From Lachnospiraceae bacterium Phil5 (lineage in GTDB: Bacteria > Bacillota > Clostridia > TANB77 > CAG-508): DNA of 64,000 bases. The notes under the pieces were generated by a model. It searched no databases, was not told where the DNA came from, and saw only the letters and a program-made list of their open reading frames with translations. The translations under genes were made by a program, and so were the position numbers. Positions within the stretch are counted from its first letter, which is position 1. Every line of letters begins with the position of its first letter. Of this stretch, positions 32,642 to 42,769 are shown one piece after another. Location: positions 190,732 through 254,731 of the forward strand of contig NWBM01000003.1 in the NCBI GenBank assembly GCA_002633185.1, given 5' to 3'.

Positions 32642-32690
32642 GGGGGACATTTCCCAAAATTATTTTTAATATAATTATAAAGGAGGAAAA

Positions 32691-33530
32691 ATGGAAAAAG
32701 GAAAATTATATTTAGTTGCAACACCAATTGGAAATTTAGATGATATAACTTATAGAGCAGTAGAAACATTAAAAAATGTAGACATTATTGCTGCAGAAGA
32801 TACAAGACATAGTTTAAAATTGTTAAATCATTTACAAATATCTAAACCATTAATTAGTTATCACAGACACAATGAAGATGTTAAAAGTGAATTATTAATT
32901 GAAAAAATATTAAATGGAGAGAATATCGCATTGATTACGGATGCAGGAACTCCAGCAATTTCAGATCCTGGAGAAGAAATTGTTAAAGAAGCAATAAAAA
33001 ATAAAATAAATATTATTCCAATACCAGGTGCATGTGCATTAATTAATGCATTAATTTGTTCTGGATTAAATACAAGGGAATTTGTTTTTTATGGATTTTT
33101 ACCATTAAATAAAAAATTAAGAAAAAATAAATTTGAAGAAATAAAAATAGAAAATAAAACAATAATATTATATGAAGCACCACATAAAATTAATAATACA
33201 CTCAAAGATATTTATGAAGAAATTGGTGATGTTAATATTGTTTTAGCAAGAGAATTAACAAAAATTCATGAAGAATTTATTAGGGGAAAAATAAGTGAAT
33301 TAATAAATAATTCATTTGAACAAAAAGGTGAAATAATAATTTTAATAGAAGGAAATGAAAAAAATAATTCAGGTGAGGAATTAAAAAATTTATTAAATAA
33401 TATGTCGCTTGATGAACATTACAAATATTATGAAAAACAAAATATTGAAAAAAAAGAAATAATTAAAAAAATTGCAAAAGATAGAGGAGTAAATAAAAAT
33501 GATATTTACATTAAATTTATTAATAAATAA
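32691..33530 (+). CDS. rsmI: 16S rRNA (cytidine1402-2'-O)-methyltransferase RsmI
   Basis: GKLYLVATPIGNLDDITYRAVETLKNVDIIAAEDTRHS. Confidence 0.95.
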   Translation: MEKGKLYLVATPIGNLDDITYRAVETLKNVDIIAAEDTRHSLKLLNHLQISKPLISYHRHNEDVKSELLIEKILNGENIALITDAGTPAISDPGEEIVKEAIKNKINIIPIPGACALINALICSGLNTREFVFYGFLPLNKKLRKNKFEEIKIENKTIILYEAPHKINNTLKDIYEEIGDVNIVLARELTKIHEEFIRGKISELINNSFEQKGEIIILIEGNEKNNSGEELKNLLNNMSLDEHYKYYEKQNIEKKEIIKKIAKDRGVNKNDIYIKFINK

Positions 33531-33575
33531 AAAAATAGTAATATTATTTTAAAAATAATATTACTATTTTTTTTA
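33531..33575. terminator. Bidirectional terminator
   Basis: AAAAAAATAGTAATATTATTTTAAAAATAATATTACTATTTTTTTT between convergent genes. Confidence 0.85.
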
Positions 33576-33824
33576 TTTTTTTAAGGTGTTAGACAATTTT
33601 TTTAAACATGAATTACAAATATTTTTATCTTTATATTCAATTAGATTTTTATTATTTCCACAAAAAATACAAGTAACTTCATATTTACTTAAAATAATAT
33701 TAGATCCATCAACATATATTTCTATTGGATCGCGTTCAGAAATATTGAATTTATTTCTGATTTCAATAGGAATAACAATTCTTCCCAATTCATCTAACCT
33801 TCTAACAATACCTGTTGATTTCAT
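33573..33824 (-). CDS. AbrB/SpoVT-type transition-state regulator
   Basis: MKSTGIVRRLDELGRIVIPIEIRNKFNISERDPIEIYVDG; C-terminal CxxC...CxxC. Confidence 0.92.
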   Translation of the reverse strand: MKSTGIVRRLDELGRIVIPIEIRNKFNISERDPIEIYVDGSNIILSKYEVTCIFCGNNKNLIEYKDKNICNSCLKKLSNTLKK

Positions 33825-33983
33825 ACTTTACTACCTCCAAAATTTAATACAGTATTATTTTATCACAAAAAAAGACAAATTACAACAAAAATTGATGTAA
33901 TTTCCAAAAAATGTAAATTAGTAAAGTAATAATAAAAAATAAATATGAATATAATTAAAAAGAATAAAATAGGAGAATAAAAA

Positions 33984-34562
33984 ATGCTAAATAAAATTTG
34001 GCCAGTATTTATAATTATTTCAATAATATATTCCTTTTTTTCTGGAAATATAGAAAATGTAAGTAATCAAATTTTTTCTTCAGCAAAATCTGCTGTTGAA
34101 TTAAGCATTACATTTTTTGGAACAATTTGTTTGTGGAATGGTATTATGCAAATTGCATTAAAAAGTAATATTATAGAAAAAATATCAAAAATTTTAGATC
34201 CTGTTATAAAAAAAATATTTCCAGAAATAAAAAATAATAAAAAAATAAAAAAAGAAATTTCAATGAATATTGTAGCAAATATTTTAGGATTAGGAAATGC
34301 TGCAACACCTTTAGGAATAAAAGCAATGGAAAGTCTGCAAGAAATAAATAAAGATAAAAAAACACTTTCTAATTCTATGATGTTATTTATAGTAATTAAC
34401 ACAGCGTCATTACAAATAATTCCAACAACTGTTATTGCAATTAGAAGTTCATTAAATTCAAAAAATCCAACATCAATTTTTTTTCCTATTTGGTGTGCAA
34501 GTATATGTTCTGTAATTACAGGTGTTTTTGTGACAAAAATATTAATTAAAAGGAAAAAATAA
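33984..34562 (+). CDS. spmA: Spore maturation protein A
   Basis: Nucleoside-recognition (Gate) domain sequence; adjacent to spmB. Confidence 0.88.
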   Translation: MLNKIWPVFIIISIIYSFFSGNIENVSNQIFSSAKSAVELSITFFGTICLWNGIMQIALKSNIIEKISKILDPVIKKIFPEIKNNKKIKKEISMNIVANILGLGNAATPLGIKAMESLQEINKDKKTLSNSMMLFIVINTASLQIIPTTVIAIRSSLNSKNPTSIFFPIWCASICSVITGVFVTKILIKRKK

Positions 34563-34565
34563 AAA

Positions 34566-35090
34566 ATGATATTTATTAATAATTTATCTATTTATGCAAT
34601 TCCAGTTTTTATTTTAATAATAGTGGGATATAGTTTTATAGAAAAAAATAATGTATTTGATAATTTTATTGAAGGTGCAAAAGAGGGAGGAAAAATTGTA
34701 ATTAATTTATTTCCAACTTTGCTGGGATTATTTATTGCTATTGGCGCATTGAGAGTATCTGGAATATTAGATTTATTAATAAATATTTTTTTCCCAATAT
34801 TAAAAATTTTTAATTTTCCAAAGGAAATAATGCCATTAGTTTTTTTAAGACCAATATCAGGAAGTGGTGCAATGGCAATAGCGACAGATATTATGAAAAA
34901 TTATGGCGTTGATACAAAAATAGGAAATATCGCATCTTCAGTAATGGGGTCAACAGAAACCACATTATATATAATTGCTATTTATACAAGTTGTGTGCAA
35001 ATAAAAAGAACAAGAGGAATAATAATTGCTGCACTTGCTGCTGATTTTGTTAGTATGATTGTTTCAATTATTGTTTGTAATTTTATGTAA
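34566..35090 (+). CDS. spmB: Spore maturation protein B
   Basis: FIEGAKEGGKIVINLFPTLLGLFIAIGALRVSG...RPISGSGAMAI. Confidence 0.9.
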   Translation: MIFINNLSIYAIPVFILIIVGYSFIEKNNVFDNFIEGAKEGGKIVINLFPTLLGLFIAIGALRVSGILDLLINIFFPILKIFNFPKEIMPLVFLRPISGSGAMAIATDIMKNYGVDTKIGNIASSVMGSTETTLYIIAIYTSCVQIKRTRGIIIAALAADFVSMIVSIIVCNFM

Positions 35091-35111
35091 TAATTTGTCG
35101 ATGGAAATTTC

Positions 35112-35140
35112 TTGACAATAAAAAATAACGGATGTAATAT
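35112..35140 (+). promoter_or_regulatory. Predicted sigma-A promoter reading into the 188-bp inverted-repeat element
   Basis: TTGACA - 17 nt - TAATAT; no downstream ORF on this strand. Confidence 0.75.
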
Positions 35141-35154
35141 ATTTTAAGATGAGG

Positions 35155-35342
35155 CATAAATAAAAAATTTTTAATTTTGTAGAGAAGTATAAAATTAATG
35201 CCCCATATTATAAGTCTTAAAAATTTCTAAAAAATTTAAATCAATTTATTAATTCTTCTTGTCTCCCCCAATAGACAAAAATAAATAAATATAATTTAAT
35301 ATTTTTATATTTCTCTGCAAAATTAAAAATTTTTTATTTATG
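35155..35342 (+). ncRNA. Candidate long-hairpin RNA / inverted-repeat element
   Basis: Arms 35155-35194 and 35303-35342 pair over 40 bp; the two mismatches are G.U pairs in plus-strand RNA; promoter directly upstream. Confidence 0.5.
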
Positions 35343-35816
35343 ATAATTTTCATTATTTAATATTTTAAATGCTCTATAAATTTGTTCTAATAAAAATACT
35401 CTAAATAATTGATGAGGAAAAGTCATTTTAGAAAATGAAATTAATTTATCAGATTTTTTTATAACATCTTCAGCTAATCCAAGAGAACCACCAATAATAA
35501 ATGTTATAGAGCTATTAAAATTTAAAGAAATATTTTCTATTTCTTTTGAAAAGTCTTCAGAAGAATATTGCTTTCCTTTTAAATCTAAACTAATTATATA
35601 TGTATCTTTTTTTAATTTAGAAATTATATTTAATCCTTCTTTTATTTTTACAGCTTCAATTTCTTTATCACTTGGATTATTTGGTATTTTTTCATCAATT
35701 AATTCTGTAATATTTAATAAACAATATTTAGAAAGTCGAGTACTATAATCTTCTATAGCATCCCTTAAATATGATTCTTTTATTTTTCCTACACATATTA
35801 TATCAATATGAACCAT
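35334..35816 (-). CDS. rlmH: 23S rRNA (pseudouridine1915-N3)-methyltransferase RlmH
   Basis: TFIIGGSLGLAEDVIKKSDKLISFSKMTFPHQLFRVFLLEQIYRAFKI. Confidence 0.96.
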   Translation of the reverse strand: MVHIDIICVGKIKESYLRDAIEDYSTRLSKYCLLNITELIDEKIPNNPSDKEIEAVKIKEGLNIISKLKKDTYIISLDLKGKQYSSEDFSKEIENISLNFNSSITFIIGGSLGLAEDVIKKSDKLISFSKMTFPHQLFRVFLLEQIYRAFKILNNENYHK

Positions 35817-35836
35817 TATAAAAACTCCTTATAAAA

Positions 35837-36625
35837 TTAAATAATATCAATAAATGGTGATGTATTAAATCTGCTTGCAATAGAAAGATTTATTTGATTA
35901 GTATTTTTATCATTAATAATTTCTTCCATTACAGTTTTATAAGCTAATTCTGGAAAATTATTTTCTTTACTTAAATGTCCAAGCATTGCGGTTTCTAGTC
36001 CATAATTCATTAAATGTGAAATTGTTTTACCAGCTAATTCATTTGAAAGATGCCCATTAGGACCAGAAATTCTTTCTTTTAATAAATATGGATATGATGA
36101 ACATTTTAAAATATTAGGATCATAATTTGATTCTAATAAAATAAATTTACTATTTTCAAGTGTGGAAATTATTTCTGGCGTAATATGACCTAAGTCTGTT
36201 GCAATACTTATTTTTTTATTATTATTAAAAATATTAAAGCCGCATGGATTTGCGGCATCATGTGGTGTAGAGAATGGATGTATTTCCAAATCTCCAATAA
36301 AAAAATTTTTTGTAAAATCAAAAAAATTAATGTTTTCTTGTTTTATTTTTTCTTTTTGATCAGAAAGTGCCTCAAAAGTTTCTTTATTAATATAAACAGG
36401 TAAATCATATTTTTTTGCAAGTGTCCCCAAGCTTTTTACATGATCTATATGTTCATGAGATATAAGAATACCATCTATACTTTTTATATCAACATCAATT
36501 TCTGAAAGTGAATTAACAATTTTTTTAGCACTTTCGCCACAGTCAATTAATATCTTTGTTTTATCTGTTTGAGCAAATAAACAATTACCAGAGCTTCCAC
36601 TAAATAAGCTACAAAATCTAAACAT
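35837..36625 (-). CDS. WalJ/YycJ-type metallo-beta-lactamase fold protein
   Basis: CSLFSGSSGNCLFAQTDKTKILIDCGES, ISHEHIDHVKSLG. Confidence 0.92.
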   Translation of the reverse strand: MFRFCSLFSGSSGNCLFAQTDKTKILIDCGESAKKIVNSLSEIDVDIKSIDGILISHEHIDHVKSLGTLAKKYDLPVYINKETFEALSDQKEKIKQENINFFDFTKNFFIGDLEIHPFSTPHDAANPCGFNIFNNNKKISIATDLGHITPEIISTLENSKFILLESNYDPNILKCSSYPYLLKERISGPNGHLSNELAGKTISHLMNYGLETAMLGHLSKENNFPELAYKTVMEEIINDKNTNQINLSIASRFNTSPFIDII

Positions 36626-36661
36626 TTTCTACTCCTCTTTTTAACATTTGTGGTTTAAAAT

Positions 36662-37921
36662 TTATTCATTAACACGTGTAATGTCTGCTCCTAAATTTCT
36701 AAATTTATCTTCAATATTTTCATATCCTCTATCTATATGTGATAAATTATATAATTCTGTAGTTCCCTCAGCTATAATACCTGCAATAATTAATGCAGCA
36801 CCAGCACGTAGATCTGTTGCATATACTGGAGCACCATATAGTTTTTCAACACCTTCAAATATTGCGGTTTTACCCTGAGCAGTTATTTTAGCTCCCATTT
36901 TATTTAATTCATTTGTATATTGAAATCTGGATTCCCAAATACTTTCATTAATAATACTTGTTCCATTAGCAATAGAAAGTGCAACACCCATTTGTGGTTG
37001 TAAATCCGTAGGGAAACCTGGATATGGTAATGTTTTTATATTTGCTTTTTGTGGTCTTTTGTTACACCAAACATGAAGAGTATCTCCATCTTCTTCAACA
37101 TTTCCGCCAATTTCTATTATTTTAGCAGTTAAACATTCCAAGTGCTTTGTTATACAATTTTTAATTAGTATATCTCCTTTAGAAGCTACGGCAGCAAGCA
37201 TAAAAGTTCCTGCTTCAATTTGATCAGGAACAACTGAATATGTAGCTCCACCTTTTAATTCTTTAACACCATTTACTTTTATTACATCAGTTCCTGCACC
37301 ACGAATATCTGCACCCATAGTGTTCAAAAAGTTTGCAACATCAACAATATGAGGTTCTTTGGCCGCATTATCAATTATTGTAGTTCCTTCTGCTAAAACA
37401 CTTGCAAGCATTACATTAATTGTTGCTCCGACAGAAACCATATCTAAATAAATAGATGTTCCAACTAATTTATCAGCTGATGCTTTGATTTTTCCATTAG
37501 AAACTTTTACGGTAGCTCCAAGTGCTTCAAATCCTTTAATATGTTGGTCTATAGGTCTTGATCCTAAATTACATCCACCTGGAGAGCCAACTTCTGCTTT
37601 TTTGCATCTTCCAAGTAATGAACCAATTAAATAATAAGATGCTCTAAATTTGCTTGTTAAACCAATAGGAGCTTGATGCTCACATACATTTGTTGTGTCT
37701 ATTGTAATTGTATTATTATCAATCCATTCTATTTTTGCACCTAATTTTGACAATATTTCACAAGAAAGTTTTACATCACTAATATTTGGTAAATTTTCAA
37801 TAGTACATTTTCCGTTTATAAGTAGAGCAGCTGGTAATATTGCTACTGCTGCGTTTTTTGCTCCGCTAATGGTTACTTCTCCTTTAAGAGGAGTACCACC
37901 TTTTATAACTAATTTTTCCAA
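36662..37921 (-). CDS. murA: UDP-N-acetylglucosamine 1-carboxyvinyltransferase
   Basis: VIKGGTPLKGEVTISGAKNAAVAILPAALL; LGRCKKAEVGSPGGCNLGSRPIDQH. Confidence 0.97.
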   Translation of the reverse strand: MEKLVIKGGTPLKGEVTISGAKNAAVAILPAALLINGKCTIENLPNISDVKLSCEILSKLGAKIEWIDNNTITIDTTNVCEHQAPIGLTSKFRASYYLIGSLLGRCKKAEVGSPGGCNLGSRPIDQHIKGFEALGATVKVSNGKIKASADKLVGTSIYLDMVSVGATINVMLASVLAEGTTIIDNAAKEPHIVDVANFLNTMGADIRGAGTDVIKVNGVKELKGGATYSVVPDQIEAGTFMLAAVASKGDILIKNCITKHLECLTAKIIEIGGNVEEDGDTLHVWCNKRPQKANIKTLPYPGFPTDLQPQMGVALSIANGTSIINESIWESRFQYTNELNKMGAKITAQGKTAIFEGVEKLYGAPVYATDLRAGAALIIAGIIAEGTTELYNLSHIDRGYENIEDKFRNLGADITRVNE

Positions 37922-38106
37922 AAGATTACCCCCTAATATATGTATATTATATACTAATGTATATATTAAATTTTATTATAAAAAATTAACCACTATAGTT
38001 TATAACATAAAAACAAATCTTTTACAATACAAAATTGAAAAATATTAATAGAATTAATAAAAAAATGGAAATTAAACCTCCCATTTTTTTAAAATAAATA
38101 ATAAAA

Positions 38107-38731
38107 TTAATTAAAACGTTTGTTGAAAAATTCAACTAATTTAAACTTGAAATTAAGTTCAGGGCTTGAAACATTGCTTATTAAAGCAAATTCTTCATTA
38201 GATATATTTTCTTTTAAATTTTCCTTTGATTCTGAAGGAACAATACCTGAGGAAACATCAACAAAACATAATGGAGGAAACATTACGCACCACCAGTTTT
38301 GACCGTTTTGCCTGTCCAATTTCAACTCTGAGCGCATCATAATAACCTGCAGGTAAAGAAATATCTCCATAATATTTAGTAGGAAAATAAAAATTTCCTA
38401 TATTAATTTTAACATCATAATTATAACCATTTTCTTGAATTGTTTTTTTAGCAATATCATAAAATTCATTTTCATGTTGTTTTGCAATTTCTATAGCTTC
38501 AGTTTTTGATATAGCATTTGATGTTAAAGAGTTCATATAATTAATTAAATTATCTCTAACAATATATTTAAGGTTTTGATCATCATCAGTATCACTGTTT
38601 GCTATTACATGTAATCTAAATACACCATTAGAAATATTTTCTGATACTGCAGATACGTATGATATTGCGGAAACTACAATAAATAGTGTTAATAATAAAA
38701 AAAGTATAAATAATTTTTTTAAATTTTTCAT
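38107..38731 (-). pseudogene. spoIIR: Stage II sporulation protein R, split by a frameshift near 38306-38309
   Basis: GVFRLHVIANSDTDDDQNLKYIVRD...FYFPTKYYGDISLPAGYYDALRVEIG in one frame, NGQNWWCVMFPPLCFVDVSSG in another. Confidence 0.85.
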
Positions 38732-38929
38732 AAATCCTCCTTAGTTACTAATAGTTATGTATAAATAGTAATTATTACATTTACAAAAATACAAAATAAA
38801 ATCTTTTATTAAAATTATTTACTAAAATAAAAAAAATATACACTATAGGAAAAAATTTTATAAAAAAATGAAAAAAATATCAAATAAAATCAAATAAAAT
38901 AATATTCAATAAAAAAATAAAAACAAAAA

Positions 38930-38948
38930 TGTCGAAAACTATGTCGAA
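38930..38948 (+). promoter_or_regulatory. Tandem candidate Spo0A boxes
   Basis: TGTCGAA at 38930-38936 and 38942-38948 in the intergenic region between spoIIR and the 39048 ORF. Confidence 0.55.
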
Positions 38949-38977
38949 ATAAGGGGAACGATTTATTTGTAATATTA

Positions 38978-39006
38978 TTGACATATTTGTAACGAATTGG
39001 TAAAAT
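38978..39006 (+). promoter_or_regulatory. Predicted promoter of the 39048 ORF
   Basis: TTGACA - 17 nt - TAAAAT. Confidence 0.7.
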
Positions 39007-39047
39007 TTTCCATATAAAGAATTTATAAAAAATTAGGAGGCGAAAAA

Positions 39048-39530
39048 ATGAAAAATGTGGAACAACTGAACATAAAAAAAATATGTAATTTTTATGTAAG
39101 TGATATACATTTATCTGTAATGTTATTACCATATATTAACAATGAGGTAAATGAGGATGTTGAAGTAACCACAATTTTTGAAAAACTAAGGAAAGAAGAT
39201 TTTGAAGAAATATTAAACAAATTAAATATAAAAAATAAAGATAAAATATTAAATATAAATTATTTAAATAAGGATAATTTTAATGAAAAAATAAAAATAT
39301 CAATTAAAAATAATAGAAAAAATACAATTATAATAGGTGGAAATAAACAATTTATTTCTAAAATAGATAATGAATTAATGCAAATTTTAAATTCAGAAAA
39401 CAATAATAATAATGAAATAAAAATAATTCATTGCTATGATGTAGAAGAAGTTTCAAATGATATGAAAAATATCACACAAAATTATGATGGAGTATTAAAT
39501 ACAATGGAAGCTTTAAGACATAGTTGTTAA
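39048..39530 (+). CDS. Hypothetical protein (160 aa)
   Basis: Good RBS (TTAGGAGG), own promoter; no family recognised. Confidence 0.75.
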   Translation: MKNVEQLNIKKICNFYVSDIHLSVMLLPYINNEVNEDVEVTTIFEKLRKEDFEEILNKLNIKNKDKILNINYLNKDNFNEKIKISIKNNRKNTIIIGGNKQFISKIDNELMQILNSENNNNNEIKIIHCYDVEEVSNDMKNITQNYDGVLNTMEALRHSC

Positions 39531-39620
39531 TTTAAAAATTTTAGTTGACTAAATAAATAAAATGGTATAATATAAAAAAATAGAAGAAAATTTTTACATA
39601 CTTTATGAAAGGAGCATTTT

Positions 39621-40865
39621 ATGGAAGAAAAATATCTAGCTGTGGAAGAATTGTTAAAAAAACATAACCAAGAGCAGTTATTAAAAAATTACGAAAGGAT
39701 GTCTGAAGAAGACAAGGCAAATTTTTTAGATCAAATTTTAACAATAGATTTAGATCAAATAAATGAATTATATGAAAGTACTAAAAAAGAAATAAATTTT
39801 GCAAACGATAAAATAGAACCAATTGACTATGTAGACAAATCTAATCTATCAGAAGAAGAATACAAAAAATATGAAGATTTAGGCACAGAAGCAATAAAAA
39901 ATGGAAAGTATGCTGTTGTAACAATGGCAGGTGGTCAAGGAACAAGACTTGGTCATGATGGGCCAAAAGGAACTTTCAAATTAGGGCTAAAAGAAGATAA
40001 ATCAATTTTCGAAATTCTTACAGATAGTTTAAAAAGAAATAATGAAAAATATGGTGTTATAATTCCATGGTATATAATGACAAGTAGAGAAAATAATGAT
40101 CAAACAGAACAATTTTTCAAAGATAATAATTATTTTGGATATGATAAAAGTTATATCACATTCTTTAAACAAGGCGAATTACCAATGTGTAGCGAAGATG
40201 GTAAATTAATAATAGATGAAAATAATCATATAAAAGAAGCAGCAGATGGACATGGCGGAATATTCGAATCTATGAGAAGAAATGGTATTATTTTCGATAT
40301 GGAAGTTCGTGGCATAGAATGGGCATTTATAGGACCAGTTGATAATGTATTGGTAAATATGGTTGATCCAATTTTGTTAGGAGTTGTGCTAGACAAAAAA
40401 GTTCAAGCCGGTGGAAAAAGTGTTGTAAAAGCATATCCAAAAGAAAAAGTTGGAGTATTTTGCAAAAGAAATGGAAAGCCGGGAGTTGTTGAATACACGG
40501 AAATTACAGACGAATTATCTGAAGCGACAAATGAAAATGGGGAATTAATATTTGCTGAATCGCATATAAACTGTAATTTATTTAATGTTAAGGCAATTAG
40601 TGAAATAAGTAAAAAAAGATTACCATATCATTGTGCACATAAAAAAGCAAAATATATGGATGAAAATGGAAATATAATTGTTCCTGAAAAACCAAATGCA
40701 TATAAATTTGAATCATTCATTTTTGATGCATTTGATATGTTAGATGGTATGGCAATTTTGAGGGTAAAAAGAGAAGAAGAATTTGCTCCAGTTAAAAATG
40801 CTGAAGGAAATGATAGCCCTGAAACTGCAAGAAAATTATATAAAGATTTTTATGGGGTTGAATAA
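39621..40865 (+). CDS. UDPGP-family nucleotidyltransferase (UTP-sugar-1-phosphate uridylyltransferase)
   Basis: VVTMAGGQGTRLGHDGPKGTFKL. Confidence 0.92.
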   Translation: MEEKYLAVEELLKKHNQEQLLKNYERMSEEDKANFLDQILTIDLDQINELYESTKKEINFANDKIEPIDYVDKSNLSEEEYKKYEDLGTEAIKNGKYAVVTMAGGQGTRLGHDGPKGTFKLGLKEDKSIFEILTDSLKRNNEKYGVIIPWYIMTSRENNDQTEQFFKDNNYFGYDKSYITFFKQGELPMCSEDGKLIIDENNHIKEAADGHGGIFESMRRNGIIFDMEVRGIEWAFIGPVDNVLVNMVDPILLGVVLDKKVQAGGKSVVKAYPKEKVGVFCKRNGKPGVVEYTEITDELSEATNENGELIFAESHINCNLFNVKAISEISKKRLPYHCAHKKAKYMDENGNIIVPEKPNAYKFESFIFDAFDMLDGMAILRVKREEEFAPVKNAEGNDSPETARKLYKDFYGVE

Positions 40866-40880
40866 TTAAAACAAATAAAA

Positions 40881-40912
40881 AAGGTCATTGCAAAAAAGCA
40901 ATGGCCTTTAAA
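40881..40912 (+). terminator. Rho-independent terminator
   Basis: AAGGTCATTGC-AAAAAA-GCAATGGCCTTT. Confidence 0.8.
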
Positions 40913-41019
40913 AATATCTTTTCTTTATAAGTATTTACAAAATAGTATAAAATTGTGTATAATATATTTTAGGGAGTAATAAAATACAATAAAAAATAAA
41001 ATAAAAAAGTGGGTATGTT

Positions 41020-42648
41020 ATGGAAAAAGTTGAAGAAAAAAAGTTAAAAAAAGAAAATATGGAAGAGACAAAAGTAATAGAAACAATCAGTGAAATAATT
41101 CCAAAGGAAAAGAATGTTGAAGATACAGAAAAAGAAACAATAAAAAAATCAGAAACTCAAATAATAAAAACAGATTCTGTTCCAGAAAATAAACCAATAA
41201 AAAAGAAAAAAACAAGAAAATTATTAATAATATTATTAATATTAACATTTTTATTTTTATTTGCGGTTATCTTCTCAACAATATTTAGTCTGTTAAATAT
41301 TAATAATAATAAAATAATGAGCGGAATAAATATAAATGGAATAGATATATCTAATTTAACTAAACAAGAAGCAATAAATCTGCTTAATAATAAAATAAAT
41401 AATAATGAAGAAAACTACATAACCGTAACAAGAAAAGGTATAACAGAAACAATTTGTTTAGATGAAATAGGTGCAAAATTTAAAGTTGAAGATGCTGTAA
41501 ATGATGCGTATAAAATTGGAAGAGAAGGAAATATTATAAAATGTAATTACGATATTTTATTTGCACAATTATTTAAAAAATCAATGCCTGCAGTTATGCA
41601 ATATGACTCAGAATTATTAAAGAAAAAAGTAGACGAAATAAGCTTAAAAATGCCAGATGTTGCATTAAATAGTTCGTATACAATAAAAGATGGAAATATC
41701 ATTATAAAAAATAGTACAGATGGAGTAAAAATTAAAGAAGAAGAATTCAAGCAAAAAACAATAGATGCATTTTCAAGTAATAACAAACAATTCGAAATAC
41801 CAGTTGAAAAAGCAGAAAAAGAAGAAATAGATATTAATAAAATACATGATGAAATATATAAAGAAGCAAAAGATGCTTACTACACAACAAACCCATATAA
41901 AGTATATAAAGAAGAAGAAGGATTAGATTTTGCAATAAGTATAGATGAAGCAAAGAAAATCTTAGCTGAAGAAAAAGAAGAATATTTAATACCTATAAAA
42001 GTACTAAAACCAAGTGTAACAGTAAAAAATTTAGATAGTGGAGCATTTCCAAATCTATTAGGAACATTTACAACATATTACGGAACAGGGGATTCAGGAA
42101 GATGTTATAACATATACTTGGCGGCTAAAAGTATAACAGAAACAGTTGTAATGCCAGGAGAAACGTTTTCATTTAATGATTTAATTGGAGAATGTTCGAC
42201 AAGAACAGGTTATAGAGAATCAACAATTTATTTAAATGGAAAACTTTCTAAAGGAATAGGCGGAGGAATTTGTCAAGCATCAACAACATTATACAATGCA
42301 GTATTAAGAGCAAACTTGGAAATAGTAGAAAGAAGAAATCACTCAATGAGTGTTACATATGTACCATTAGGTCATGATGCAATGGTTTCAATTGGGTCAT
42401 CAGATTTTAAATTTAAAAATAATAGAGAATATCCAATAAAAGTAGTTGCATCAACAGGAACTGGTAGTATAACTTGTCAAATATATGGATTAAAAACAGA
42501 TAATGAATATGAAGTTAAGCTAGACACAAAAGTAATTTCAAAAACAGCTGCAAAAACAAAAACTCAAACATATAAAGTGTTGTATCAAAATGGAAAAGAA
42601 GTATCTAGAACATTACTTTCAACAGATACATATAAAGCTCATCAATAA
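41020..42648 (+). CDS. VanW-like / peptidoglycan-binding-domain membrane protein
   Basis: N-terminal TM; VVMPGETFSFNDLIGECSTRTGYRESTIYLNGKLSKGIGGGICQASTTLYNAVLRANLEIVERRNHS. Confidence 0.9.
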   Translation: MEKVEEKKLKKENMEETKVIETISEIIPKEKNVEDTEKETIKKSETQIIKTDSVPENKPIKKKKTRKLLIILLILTFLFLFAVIFSTIFSLLNINNNKIMSGININGIDISNLTKQEAINLLNNKINNNEENYITVTRKGITETICLDEIGAKFKVEDAVNDAYKIGREGNIIKCNYDILFAQLFKKSMPAVMQYDSELLKKKVDEISLKMPDVALNSSYTIKDGNIIIKNSTDGVKIKEEEFKQKTIDAFSSNNKQFEIPVEKAEKEEIDINKIHDEIYKEAKDAYYTTNPYKVYKEEEGLDFAISIDEAKKILAEEKEEYLIPIKVLKPSVTVKNLDSGAFPNLLGTFTTYYGTGDSGRCYNIYLAAKSITETVVMPGETFSFNDLIGECSTRTGYRESTIYLNGKLSKGIGGGICQASTTLYNAVLRANLEIVERRNHSMSVTYVPLGHDAMVSIGSSDFKFKNNREYPIKVVASTGTGSITCQIYGLKTDNEYEVKLDTKVISKTAAKTKTQTYKVLYQNGKEVSRTLLSTDTYKAHQ

Positions 42649-42672
42649 TAGCATCAATAATTAAAAAGAAAA

Positions 42673-42717
42673 AAATAAATTGAAGTTAAAAAAATAAACT
42701 TCAATTTATTTTTTTTA
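42673..42717 (+). terminator. Rho-independent terminator
   Basis: AAATAAATTGAAGTT...AACTTCAATTTATTTTTTTT. Confidence 0.8.
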
Positions 42718-42769
42718 TTTTTGGAAAATATTTAATACTTGAGAATATAATTAATTTGGAGGTGTAAAA

